Shown here: one piece after another, positions 34,415-43,061 of the stretch
Position numbering within the stretch: the first letter of the stretch is position 1
Layout: the number at the start of each line of letters is the position of its first letter
NCBI GenBank assembly: GCA_036393975.1
Contig: DASWFZ010000101.1
Coordinates: forward strand, 1 to 57,907
From: 13-1-40CM-64-14 sp036393975
GTDB lineage: Bacteria; Sysuimicrobiota; Sysuimicrobiia; Sysuimicrobiales; Kaftiobacteriaceae
Length of the DNA stretch: 57,907 nt
Direction: 5' to 3'
Notes under the pieces: generated by a model
The model's input: the letters and a program-made list of their open reading frames with translations, nothing else
Databases searched by the model: none
Told to the model about the DNA's origin: nothing
Position numbers and translations under genes: made by a program

Positions 34415-37168
34415 TCAGGTTTCTTTCAGCGCGCGCTCGATAGCCTGCTCCAAACTCATCGCCCGGCCCTCGGCCCAGGCCGCTGCTAACCCCTCTTGGC
34501 CCAAGGCGGCCCCGGCGGCGGACACTTGGCGAGCATATTCGGCTCCGTCAGACGGCGGCAGAGGAGTGCCGATGGTCTCGCGCATGATCTCCGCTGCCCC
34601 GAGCAGCCGCGCGGCCAGAATGGGTTTCGCTTGCCCGCCCGCCACGCCCGCCAATCCCTCCAGACACTCCGGGATGCCCCGCCTGTCCGCGAAGTCTCGT
34701 CGTAGGGTTAGACTCTCTTTGAAGAGCGTCATCGCCCGTTCGTGATTCCCCAACTTGAGTGCTATTTTCCCCAGAGCGTTCTGACACGCGACGATACTGT
34801 ATTTGTCCTTCACATCCCGGGACAAGGCCAGACCCTCGTCAAGTGATGACATGGCTCGCTGATAATCTGCCCGCATTCCCGCCACATTCCCGAGGTTGCG
34901 CAGTGTGTATGCGGTGCGCCATTTGTCCCCGGTCTCTCGACACAGAGCCAAACTTTCCTCAAAAAGCGGTTTTGCTCTACTGTCGTCGCCTTGGGTGAGT
35001 GCGACATGCCCCAGGCAATTCAGCGACCAGCTAATCCCCCACTTGTCTCCCAGTTCCCGAAAAAGAAGTAAACTCTCTTCAAAGTGAGTGTTTGCATGAC
35101 CATAATCAGCCTGATTCTCCGCCACATGCCCCAAGGTATGGAGCGCGGTAGCCATCCCCCGTTTGTCGCCCAGCTCTCGCCACAATGTCAGGCTTTTGCG
35201 CAGTACGGTCCCCGCCAGTTCGAGTTCGCCCTGAGGCCACGACAATTGTCCTACCCCCCACAGCGCCTTAGCCCGCACAGGCGGCGATGCATCGCTGGCG
35301 ATAAGCAATGTATCTTCCAACCACTTGCGCCCCTCGCTCAAATGACCACGTATTTGGCAAAACCATTGCAGCTCCCCCGCTAACCGTAGCCCCGCTGCCG
35401 GTGCCTCCTTCATGCTCCACTCCAACGCCGCGCGCAGGTTGTCGAGCTCGTTCTCCAGCCGATCCAGCCACAGGATCTGCCGTGGTCCTCGCAGTTCCCG
35501 TTCCGCCCGTTCCACCAATTCCAAGAACCAGTCGCGATGCTTTCTTCGTACAATGAGGGCTTTTTCAGACTCCATCAGTCTGTCCAGACCATACTGCCGC
35601 ACCGTCTCCAGCAACCCATACCGTGCCTCGTTACCCTTTGTCTCCACCCCCACGAGAGATTTGTCCACCAACTGGGCCAGTAGGTCCAAGATAGCGGATG
35701 CCTCGACGCCATCCCCAGAACAGACCGCTTCGGCTGCCACCAATGTCCAGCCACCAGCAAACACCGACAGCCGACGCAGCACCGTCCGTTCTTGCTCGGA
35801 TAGAAGGTCGTAACTCCAGTCCATCGCCGCCCGTAATGTTTGCTGGCGAGGCAGGGCGGTGCGGCTCCCCCCGGTGAGCAATCGAAACCGGTCCTCCAGC
35901 CGGGCCGCAATCTGCTCCACCGCCAGCACCTTGACGCGGGCCGCCGCAAGTTCGATGGCGAGAGGGATACCGTCTAGCCGGTGGCAGACCTGCGCGACTG
36001 CAGGGGCGTTGTCCCGTGTGATGGCAAACTGCGGCGCGCTCGTCACCGCCCGGTCGATAAACAGCCGGACGGCCTCGTATTCCGCGATGTGGTCCAGGGG
36101 AGGGAGACGCTGCAGGTCGGGGACAGACAGGGAGGGAACGCGCCAGGTGGTTTCCCCCGTCACCCCCAAGGCCTCACGACTGGTCGCGAGGATCCGCAAG
36201 TTTGGGCAAGTTCCCAGGAGGTCGGTGGTTAGATGGGCGCAGGCCGGCACTAAATGCTCACAATTGTCCAGGACGACGAGCACGGATTTGCCCCGCAGGG
36301 CGTCCGCGAGCGTCTCGGTCAGCATTCGACCTGGCTGCTCAGGCTCCGGTATGCCCAAAGCGGAGGCTACCGCTTTCGGGACGAGACTCGGGTTGGTCAA
36401 CGCTGCTAACTCTACCAGCCATACCCCGTCGGGAAATTCCTCCAGCGCCTCCGCAGCCACCTGAAGAGCCAATCGCGTCTTGCCCGCGCCCCCTGACCCG
36501 GTGAGCGTAATGAAACGGGTTGTGGAGAGCAGTTTCCTAACCTCAGCCTTCTCGTGCCCGCGGCCGATGAAACTCGTCAATTGTACGGGCAGGTTGTTGG
36601 GGAGGATATTGAGGGACTTGAGGGGCGGGAAGGCGGCGGGAAGATTCGGGTGCACCACTTGCAAGAGATGCTCGGGTTCACGCAAATCCTTGAGTCGGTG
36701 GTTCCCCAAGTCCCGGAGGCTTACCCCAGGGGGGAGGTCACGGCCGGCGAGACTACTTACCGCGTCTGAGAGAAGAATCTGCCCCCCGTACCCGGCAGCT
36801 CCAATCCGCGCTGCGCGATGCACGTCGAGACCGACATACCGGTCCGTTCGGCTGATCGGCTCACCTGTGTGAAGTCCCATCCGCACCTGGAGCGACGCGC
36901 CGTCTGGCCAGGGGTACTCCGTTAGGGACTGTTGGGCCGCGACCGCTGTCGCCACCGCATCTCTGGCCCGAGAGAACGCCACGAGGAAGCTGTCCCCTTG
37001 GCTGTCGATCTCTTGCCCGTTTCCCTTGGCGAATGCATCACGGAGGATCCGCTGGTGTTCCTCGAGGACCTCAGCGTACCGGCGGTCGCCGAGACGCTGC
37101 AGGAGCGTGGAGGAGCCCTCAATGTCGGTGAAAAGAAAAGTGACTGTTCCGGTTGGAAGGCCAACCAT
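34415..37168 (-). CDS. Adenylate/guanylate cyclase - NB-ARC ATPase - TPR regulator
   Basis: About 917 residues. N-terminal class III nucleotide cyclase domain: TVTFLFTDIEGSSTLLQRLGD with the first metal Asp, GDSFLVAF with the second, and VRMGLHTGEP. Then an NB-ARC-type ATPase with P-loop TGSGGAGKTRLAL and VLVVLDNCEH, TSREALGVTGE and GIPLAIELAAAR motifs. The C-terminal third is TPR-like repeats (LGHVAENQADYGHANTHF and similar units of about 40 residues). ATG 37168 begins MVGLPTG; an upstream start adds 10 residues. Such proteins are common in actinobacteria and Chloroflexi and are thought to be signalling or transcription regulators. Whether this one makes cAMP is not known. Confidence 0.85.
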   Translation of the reverse strand: MVGLPTGTVTFLFTDIEGSSTLLQRLGDRRYAEVLEEHQRILRDAFAKGNGQEIDSQGDSFLVAFSRARDAVATAVAAQQSLTEYPWPDGASLQVRMGLHTGEPISRTDRYVGLDVHRAARIGAAGYGGQILLSDAVSSLAGRDLPPGVSLRDLGNHRLKDLREPEHLLQVVHPNLPAAFPPLKSLNILPNNLPVQLTSFIGRGHEKAEVRKLLSTTRFITLTGSGGAGKTRLALQVAAEALEEFPDGVWLVELAALTNPSLVPKAVASALGIPEPEQPGRMLTETLADALRGKSVLVVLDNCEHLVPACAHLTTDLLGTCPNLRILATSREALGVTGETTWRVPSLSVPDLQRLPPLDHIAEYEAVRLFIDRAVTSAPQFAITRDNAPAVAQVCHRLDGIPLAIELAAARVKVLAVEQIAARLEDRFRLLTGGSRTALPRQQTLRAAMDWSYDLLSEQERTVLRRLSVFAGGWTLVAAEAVCSGDGVEASAILDLLAQLVDKSLVGVETKGNEARYGLLETVRQYGLDRLMESEKALIVRRKHRDWFLELVERAERELRGPRQILWLDRLENELDNLRAALEWSMKEAPAAGLRLAGELQWFCQIRGHLSEGRKWLEDTLLIASDASPPVRAKALWGVGQLSWPQGELELAGTVLRKSLTLWRELGDKRGMATALHTLGHVAENQADYGHANTHFEESLLLFRELGDKWGISWSLNCLGHVALTQGDDSRAKPLFEESLALCRETGDKWRTAYTLRNLGNVAGMRADYQRAMSSLDEGLALSRDVKDKYSIVACQNALGKIALKLGNHERAMTLFKESLTLRRDFADRRGIPECLEGLAGVAGGQAKPILAARLLGAAEIMRETIGTPLPPSDGAEYARQVSAAGAALGQEGLAAAWAEGRAMSLEQAIERALKET

Positions 37169-37351
37169 AGAGTCTTCCTGCGCTTCGATCCCTCGCACGT
37201 GCGACGTTCGCTAGAGTCCTACGCCGGTTCCTTCCTCAGCATACTATTCGTTCTCGGCCAATATCGAGGGAGAGTAGTGGTACCCTAATGGAAGACCCCG
37301 GGCGGCGCGCACTGGTCGCAGCGCGCGCTCGCCTGTACCCAGGCTTGGGAG

Positions 37352-38350
37352 ATGGATCAGCGCGCACTGCTTGCGGGAGATCTCGGCGCCACACACACGC
37401 GATTAGCCATTGTCTCTGCCGGTGCGGGGGTGCGCCAACCTCTGGCGAGTGCAGAGTTTCGCAGCGCAGATCACGGAAGCCTGACGGAGCTCGTTCAGGT
37501 ATTTCTCTCCCAGGTCCATATCCCGGTGAAGCGGGCGGTATTGGGGGTCCCGGGCCCCGTCGTGGATGGGCGAGCCCGGATCACGAATCTTCCTTGGACC
37601 ATTGATGCCGAACACCTGGCCAAATCCGGCGGTTTCTCTAATGTGATGTTGGTCAATGACGTGCAAGCGCTCGGTTATGCCCTGCCGTTGCTGGAGCCCG
37701 AAGAGATGCACACCCTCAATCCCGGCACCCCCGTGCTCGGTGCTCCGAATGCCATCATCGCCCCCGGCACCGGACTAGGAGAGGCGTTTGTGGTTTTTGA
37801 CGGAGGGAAGCCACGGGCGTACGCGACTGAAGGCGGGCATACGGACTTCGGCCCGACGGATCCTCGCCAGGTGGGCCTACTCGAGTACATGGGCGCGAAA
37901 TTCGAGCACGTCAGCTACGAGCGTGTCTGCTCCGGTCGGGGGATGCCCTTGATCTACAACTACCTCAAAGAAAGCGGTTTTGCTGAAGAACCAGCATGGC
38001 TGAAGGAGCGCTTGGCGGCCGCAGACGATCCGAACCCAGTCATTGTGGCTGCGGCGCTGCAAGAGCCCATCAGCGCGTTGTGCCGCGGGGTGCTGGATCT
38101 TTTTGTCTCGGTCTTGGGCGCCGAGGCGGGAAATCTCGCCCTGAAGGTGCTCGCCACGGGCGGCGTGTACTTGGGCGGGGGGATCCCCCGTCGCATCATC
38201 ACCGCCCTCGACGGGAGGACGTTCATCGACGCTTTCCGGCGGAAGGGGCGGTTGGCCCCGCTGCTCGCCCGCATTCCCGTCCACGTAATCTTGTTGCCGC
38301 AGGCCGCCTTGTTGGGGGCGGCAACGTATGGTCTGCAGGAGCGCGCATGA
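37352..38350 (+). CDS. glk: Glucokinase
   Basis: Phosphorylates glucose with ATP. The 332 residues match the Glk (PF02685) family rather than ROK. Seen: AGDLGATHTRLAIV (phosphate-1 motif) at the N terminus, VPGPVVDGRARITNLPW, VNDVQALGYAL with the catalytic Asp, and IAPGTGLGEAFV. GTEGGHTDFGP-like sequence appears as ATEGGHTDFGP. The CxCGxxGCxE motif of ROK is absent, supporting the call. It heads a carbon-metabolism run with gnd and pgl. Confidence 0.92.
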   Translation: MDQRALLAGDLGATHTRLAIVSAGAGVRQPLASAEFRSADHGSLTELVQVFLSQVHIPVKRAVLGVPGPVVDGRARITNLPWTIDAEHLAKSGGFSNVMLVNDVQALGYALPLLEPEEMHTLNPGTPVLGAPNAIIAPGTGLGEAFVVFDGGKPRAYATEGGHTDFGPTDPRQVGLLEYMGAKFEHVSYERVCSGRGMPLIYNYLKESGFAEEPAWLKERLAAADDPNPVIVAAALQEPISALCRGVLDLFVSVLGAEAGNLALKVLATGGVYLGGGIPRRIITALDGRTFIDAFRRKGRLAPLLARIPVHVILLPQAALLGAATYGLQERA

Positions 38351-38396
38351 TGCCGTGCACGCCCTCCGCACAAACTCAACGGCGAGGTGAGAGTCC

Positions 38397-39308
38397 ATGG
38401 AGTTAGCGATGATTGGGTTAGGACGCATGGGCGCGAACATGACCGAGCGGTTAGTCCGCGGCGGACACCGCGTCGTGGGCTACGCGCGGTCGGCGGAGTC
38501 CCGCCAGCGGGCCGTGCAGGCGGGTGGCGAAGCAGTCGCCTCCCTCCCGGAGGTCATGACCACATTGCGTGCCCCGCGCATCGTCTGGTTGATGATCCCC
38601 GCCGGCGCCGCGGTCGATCAGACGTTGCAGACGCTCCTGCCCCTTTTAAGCCACGGCGACACCGTGGTGGACGGCGGCAATTCCTACTACCGCGATACTC
38701 TTCGCCGGGCTGCAATGGTGAGCGAACACGGACTAGAATTCGTCGACGTCGGCACGAGCGGCGGCATCTGGGGGCGTACTGAAGGCTACAGTCTCATGGT
38801 GGGGGGCCATCCCAACGCCGTGGCCCGCCTTCGGCCGATTTTCCAGACTCTCGCACCCGGACCCGATCTGGGATGGGGCCATGTCGGCCCCCACGGGGCG
38901 GGACATTTTGTGAAGATGGTGCACAATGGAATTGAGTACGGCATGATGCAGGCGCTGGCCGAAGGCTTCGCCCTCATGAAGCGAAAGACCGACTTCCACT
39001 TGGATGTGCGGCAGATCTCGGAGATCTGGCGCTACGGGAGCGTGGTCCGCTCGTGGCTGCTCGATCTTACCGCCGCCGCGCTGCGGCAAGACCCCGAGCT
39101 CGCGAACGTGATCCCCCGGGTCGCCGACTCCGGCGAAGGTCGCTGGACTGTCTTCGAGGCCATCGAGCTGGACAGCCCGGCTCCGGTCATCACCCTCGCG
39201 TTGCTGGAGCGGCTGCGCTCGCGGGACGAGTACGCGTACTCGGACCGGCTGCTGGCCGTCATGCGCGAGCAGTTCGGTGGGCATGAGGTCTTGCGGGCCA
39301 AACCATGA
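38397..39308 (+). CDS. gnd: 6-phosphogluconate dehydrogenase (decarboxylating), short form
   Basis: Oxidises 6-phosphogluconate to ribulose 5-phosphate and CO2. The 303-residue form corresponds to the GndA-like subgroup that is often NAD-dependent, not the 470-residue E. coli type. Rossmann start MIGLGRMGANMTERLVRGGH; DVGTSGGIWGRTEGYSLMVGG and HGAGHFVKMVHNGIEYGMMQ with the catalytic Lys. Its stop overlaps the pgl start (ATGA). Glucose-6-phosphate dehydrogenase is not in the window. Confidence 0.92.
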   Translation: MELAMIGLGRMGANMTERLVRGGHRVVGYARSAESRQRAVQAGGEAVASLPEVMTTLRAPRIVWLMIPAGAAVDQTLQTLLPLLSHGDTVVDGGNSYYRDTLRRAAMVSEHGLEFVDVGTSGGIWGRTEGYSLMVGGHPNAVARLRPIFQTLAPGPDLGWGHVGPHGAGHFVKMVHNGIEYGMMQALAEGFALMKRKTDFHLDVRQISEIWRYGSVVRSWLLDLTAAALRQDPELANVIPRVADSGEGRWTVFEAIELDSPAPVITLALLERLRSRDEYAYSDRLLAVMREQFGGHEVLRAKP

Positions 39309-40081
39309 CGGCGCCGTCGCAAACCAGACCCAGCGTCTACGTCTATCCTGACCTCGAGGCGATGAGTCAGGCCGCCGCACGCGCCCTCGTTGATCGCGTG
39401 CGCTCGGTGGTGGAATCCGAGGGGCGCTGCGCGCTAGCCCTGTCCGGCGGCAACACCCCGCGCGCCCTGTATCGTCTGCTGGCGGAGGAATATGTCGACC
39501 GCGTCCCGTGGAACCAGGTCGATCTGTTCTGGGGTGATGAGCGGTATGTGCCACCCGATGACCCGCGCAGCAACTACCGGATGGTGAAAGATGCGCTTCT
39601 AGACCGTCTGCCGATTCCAACCAAAAACGTGTATCCGATGCCAACCTCCCATGCCGACCCCGAGGGCGCGGCGCGTGCGTATGAGGCACTCTTGGCGCAG
39701 CGGTTTGCAGGCCGTTGGCCGCGCTTCGATCTCATATTGCTGGGCATGGCCGCGGACGGCCACATCGCATCGCTGTTTCCGGCCTCCCCTGCGCTCCAAG
39801 CCCGGGACCGCCGGGTGATCGCGGTGCGGGCGTCAGTCGATCCCCCGCAGCGGCTGACGATCACGTTGCCTGTCATCAATCACGCGGCTGCCGTCTTCTT
39901 CCTCGTGGCGGGCAAAGGGAAGGCTGGCGCGGTACACCGGGTCCTGGTGGGTCCCTGTGATCCGGAGACCTGCCCCGCCTTGGGTGTGCAGCCCACCGCT
40001 GGGGATGTCGTCTGGTGGATTGACGAAGGCGCCGGAACGTTTCTTGGTCCATCGGTGCGCACCCCCTCACCGCCCGCGTAA
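39305..40081 (+). CDS. pgl: 6-phosphogluconolactonase
   Basis: Hydrolyses 6-phosphogluconolactone. The 258 residues of the DevB type contain LALSGGNTPRALYRLL, the signature FWGDERYVPPDDPRSNYRM and LLGMAADGHIASLFP. It is translationally coupled to gnd by a 4-base overlap. Together with glk this gives most of the oxidative pentose phosphate branch; the missing dehydrogenase step must be encoded elsewhere or be bypassed. Confidence 0.94.
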   Translation: MTAPSQTRPSVYVYPDLEAMSQAAARALVDRVRSVVESEGRCALALSGGNTPRALYRLLAEEYVDRVPWNQVDLFWGDERYVPPDDPRSNYRMVKDALLDRLPIPTKNVYPMPTSHADPEGAARAYEALLAQRFAGRWPRFDLILLGMAADGHIASLFPASPALQARDRRVIAVRASVDPPQRLTITLPVINHAAAVFFLVAGKGKAGAVHRVLVGPCDPETCPALGVQPTAGDVVWWIDEGAGTFLGPSVRTPSPPA

Positions 40082-40148
40082 AAGTGGTGGACAGGGCCGA
40101 GGGAGCAGGCGAAATCGCGGCAGACTGCCGCGGATGGAGGTTTAGAGA

Positions 40149-40565
40149 ATGGCAGTGAGCTGGGAGAAGATGGCACAGATTGTCGGATCGGCGCGGACCA
40201 TTGCCGTCGTGGGTCTGTCTGACAAGCCCGATCGGCCAAGCAACGAGATTGCGCGCTACCTGCAAAAGGCGGGCTACCGGATCATTCCCGTGAACCCACG
40301 CCTCGCGGAAGCACTGGGCGAGCGCGCGCTTTCAAGCCTGCGGGAAATCTCCGAGCATGTGGACGTCGTCTTGATCTTCCGGCGTCCTGAGGCGGTCCCT
40401 CCCGTCGTGGAGGACGCAATTGCCATTGGTGCCTCGGTTGTGTGGATGCAGCCTGGTGCAGAGAACCCCGATGCCGCCTCACGCGCGCAGGCCGCAGGGC
40501 TGACTGCGGTGGTAGGGATGTGTATGCGCACGATGCACCGCACATTAGCGGGGGCGCGAATGTAA
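40149..40565 (+). CDS. CoA-binding domain protein (YccU-like)
   Basis: The 138-residue Rossmann-fold protein contains the CoA-binding motif SARTIAVVGLSDKPDRPSNE, IIPVNPRLAEALGERAL, VDVVLIFRRPEAVPPVV and ASVVWMQPGAENPDA. It resembles the N-terminal domain of succinyl-CoA synthetase alpha chains, standing alone as in YccU. It binds a CoA thioester in structural studies of relatives, but its role is unknown. GGAGGTTTAGAGA lies just before the ATG. Confidence 0.88.
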   Translation: MAVSWEKMAQIVGSARTIAVVGLSDKPDRPSNEIARYLQKAGYRIIPVNPRLAEALGERALSSLREISEHVDVVLIFRRPEAVPPVVEDAIAIGASVVWMQPGAENPDAASRAQAAGLTAVVGMCMRTMHRTLAGARM

Positions 40566-40605
40566 GAGTTCCCACGCGTGGGAGGACGCGGGGGAAACCA
40601 TGGTG

Positions 40606-41163
40606 CTAGAGTAGGCGCGCCGTGGTGTCGGAGGCTGTGAGTTCGATCAACGCCCCGCCGGTTTTGCCATCCCCCATCGTGCAGTTGACCACGAGAGTGT
40701 CCCCGGACCGCTCTATGCCTGGAGACTCATGGACGTGACCGCAGAGCACTACACGCGGGTGTAGGCGGTGTATTAAGTCCCGGACCCGTGTAGTGCCGAA
40801 GTGCCGACCGCCGGAACCCGTGTCCAGAATCCCGAGCGGGGGTTCGTGGACCACTAAGACGTCACACTGGCGGGTGACGTCCGGCCCGCCGAAAGAGACG
40901 CCGTCGATAATCACAGGATCAGCCTCCCCCAGCCGCCCTTCGGTGCGAATCCGCGCAGCCTCTGTTGCGTAGTCCATGTTCCCGGGAACGGCGAGAACAG
41001 GGAAAGGGAGCGCCAGCAGAGCCAACGTCTCGCTCCCGCTGCCGGCATGGGTCAGATCGCCAGGGAGCACGACCACGTTGGGCCGCAGCTCACTGGTGAG
41101 CGCGCGGACACGGGCGATGCGGTCGGGGCGGCCGTGCTGGTCTGCACAGGCGAGGATGCGCAT
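40606..41163 (-). CDS. Metallophosphoesterase, small calcineurin-like
   Basis: The 185-residue calcineurin-like phosphoesterase has its metal-binding blocks in order: ACADQHGRPD (Asp, with Gln in place of the usual third residue of DxH), VVLPGDLTHAG, VPGNMDYA (Asn), VVHEPPLG and CGHVHESPG. ATG 41163 starts directly at the first motif; the open frame to 41400 is non-homologous. No good Shine-Dalgarno sits at that ATG, while GGGAGG lies about 30 bases upstream before a CTG, so the start may be slightly earlier. Substrate unknown. Confidence 0.8.
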   Translation of the reverse strand: MRILACADQHGRPDRIARVRALTSELRPNVVVLPGDLTHAGSGSETLALLALPFPVLAVPGNMDYATEAARIRTEGRLGEADPVIIDGVSFGGPDVTRQCDVLVVHEPPLGILDTGSGGRHFGTTRVRDLIHRLHPRVVLCGHVHESPGIERSGDTLVVNCTMGDGKTGGALIELTASDTTARLL

Positions 41164-41282
41164 GGCGACGGTCTGTTCTGAGAACTCCGTCAGACTACCT
41201 CCCTTATGGTAACGGAGGCCGGGCCTGAGCTCGGGGCACAGATTCTCCCTGCCACAGGAACGTCGCGGACCGTCCAGAAGGG

Positions 41283-41774
41283 ATGTACTCAGTGAAGCCG
41301 ACAGATCGCGTTCTCGCCGCGCTGCACGCGGGCGGCGTCGCCATCGACATTTTGGAATTTCCTCACAGCACGCGCACGGCCGCCGATGCCGCGGCTGCAA
41401 TCGGCACGACGGTGGCTCAGATCGTCAAATCGCTTGTGTTCCTGGCCGACGTACAGCCGGTTCTGGTGTTGGCCTCGGGGGCGAATCGCGTGGACGCCAC
41501 CAAACTGGCCCGCGCCGCCGGCGTCCGCAGCATCACTAAGGCGAGTGCTGATGTGGTCCATGACGTCACGGGATTCGCCATCGGAGGAGTCCCTCCGGTG
41601 GGGCACGAGCGGCCCTTGCCCGTCTACATCGACCGTGACCTGCTGGGTTTCGAAATCGTCTTTGCTGCCGCGGGGACGCCCACCAGTGTGTTCGCGATTG
41701 CCCCGGTTCTCTTGCAGCGTCTCACCCGTGGGACTGTGGTCGATCTCCGTGAAGAGTCCAAAGGACTGGCGTGA
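41283..41774 (+). CDS. YbaK/EbsC-type aminoacyl-tRNA deacylase
   Basis: The product has 163 residues of the YbaK/ProX fold, which hydrolyses mischarged tRNAs such as Cys-tRNA-Pro or Ala-tRNA-Pro. Motifs: AAIGTTVAQIVKSLVF with the catalytic-site Lys, VLASGANRVDATKLARAAG and the GFAIGGVPPVGH loop. These are standard. It may compensate for the proline enzyme in this window, which lacks the INS editing domain; that link is inference. Confidence 0.9.
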   Translation: MYSVKPTDRVLAALHAGGVAIDILEFPHSTRTAADAAAAIGTTVAQIVKSLVFLADVQPVLVLASGANRVDATKLARAAGVRSITKASADVVHDVTGFAIGGVPPVGHERPLPVYIDRDLLGFEIVFAAAGTPTSVFAIAPVLLQRLTRGTVVDLREESKGLA

Positions 41775-41937
41775 TCCATCGCCGGGATACGTTCTTCCGC
41801 AGGAGCCTCAAAAGGCGACGCGTGCGGGTTCCGCGGGGATGAGAAAGAGAGAACACATGTGATCCCAGAGACGTTATTAAGGAGACCCGTTACAGCGCGA
41901 CCCCGTTTGTCCGATAAGAGATAGTAGGAGGACACGT

Positions 41938-42993
41938 GTGAGGTACGGTCGTTCCCTGGTCGTGGCGGCAACCCTGGTGGCGCTGCTTGTGCACCTTGGC
42001 ATGGGCGCCTCGACTGCGCAGTCGGTGGGCTTGACCGGTGCGGGAGGGAGCTTCCCCGGCCCCTTGTACGCGAAGTGGATCCAGGTGTATGCCGCGGAGC
42101 GCGGCGTGCGCCTTGTGTACCATCAGGTCGGGTCGGGCGACGGACTCCGATTACTCCTGGATCGGGGCGTGGATTTCGCAGGGATCGATGCGATACCTAC
42201 ACGTGACCAGCTCGCCCACGCCTCGGGGCCGCTCGTGTTTGTGCCCATTGTTGCGGGCGCCGTGGTGCCCGTGTATGCGGTGCAGGATTTGTCGCACGGG
42301 TTGGCGTTTACCGGGCCGGTCCTCGCGGATATCTTCCTAGGGAAGATCACGCAGTGGGACGATAAACGTCTCGTCGATCTCAATCCGCAGGCGAAGGTGC
42401 CAGCCAAACCCATCGTGGTCATCCATCGGTCGGACGACTCGGGTGTCACCGCGATCTGGACGAACTACCTGAGCAAGGTCAGCCCGGAGTGGCGCGAGCG
42501 GGTCGGTGAGGGCAGCACGGTGCAGTGGCCAGTGGGCCGCGAGGCCCGCGGCGACCAGGGCGTGGTGGATCTCGCGCGCCGGACCGAGAATTCGATCGGC
42601 TATGTGGAGCTCGCGCACGCGTTCGGGAACCGCATGACATTCGGCAGCGTGCGCAACAAGGCTGGACAGCTGCTTGCCCCGTCGCTGACGTCGACGACGA
42701 AAGCGCTGGAAGCCGCGTTGCCGACGATTCCCGACGACTACCTGATGTTGATGACAAATCCCGATGCCGGGTTCGCCTATCCGATTGCCGGTCTCACCTA
42801 CCTGGTCGTCTACGCCGATCAGCCCGATCCGGATAAAGGCCGTGCGCTCACACAGTTCCTGTGGTGGGCGACCCATGAGGGCCAGAAGCACGCACCGAAT
42901 TACCTGTATGCGCCGTTGCCTCGCCAACTGGTGGACCGGGTAGAACGCACCCTCAAGACCATGACCGTCAACGGGCAGCCTGCCTTTCCGTGA
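41938..42993 (+). CDS. PstS-like phosphate-binding protein, diverged paralogue
   Basis: The product has 351 residues with a signal peptide (about 1-28, ending STAQS). It aligns throughout with the second PstS in this island (44127-45185). Compared with E. coli PstS ligands: the Thr of the first loop is Ser (GAGGSFPG), the Ser and Asp sites are kept (GSGDG, FAGIDA), and the SGT phosphate loop reads HRSDDSGVTA, with Thr replaced by Val. Affinity or specificity may therefore differ from ordinary PstS. GTG start after AGGAGGACAC. It directly precedes the DUF47-winged-helix regulator gene, suggesting a sensing rather than purely transport role. Confidence 0.85.
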   Translation: MRYGRSLVVAATLVALLVHLGMGASTAQSVGLTGAGGSFPGPLYAKWIQVYAAERGVRLVYHQVGSGDGLRLLLDRGVDFAGIDAIPTRDQLAHASGPLVFVPIVAGAVVPVYAVQDLSHGLAFTGPVLADIFLGKITQWDDKRLVDLNPQAKVPAKPIVVIHRSDDSGVTAIWTNYLSKVSPEWRERVGEGSTVQWPVGREARGDQGVVDLARRTENSIGYVELAHAFGNRMTFGSVRNKAGQLLAPSLTSTTKALEAALPTIPDDYLMLMTNPDAGFAYPIAGLTYLVVYADQPDPDKGRALTQFLWWATHEGQKHAPNYLYAPLPRQLVDRVERTLKTMTVNGQPAFP

Positions 42994-43061
42994 ACGATCC
43001 ATCAATCCGGTCCGCAGTCCTGTCGTGCCGGAGGGTGCGCCCCGTGATATTCTGAGTGAGC

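Noticed and set aside
35412..37288. Several plus-strand ORFs opposite the cyclase/NB-ARC/TPR gene
   Set aside because: They are antisense shadows in high-GC coding sequence with no family features.
41775..41937. PHO box upstream of pstS1
   Set aside because: Two CCCGTT segments occur but not with an 11-bp period, and TTCAC units are absent.
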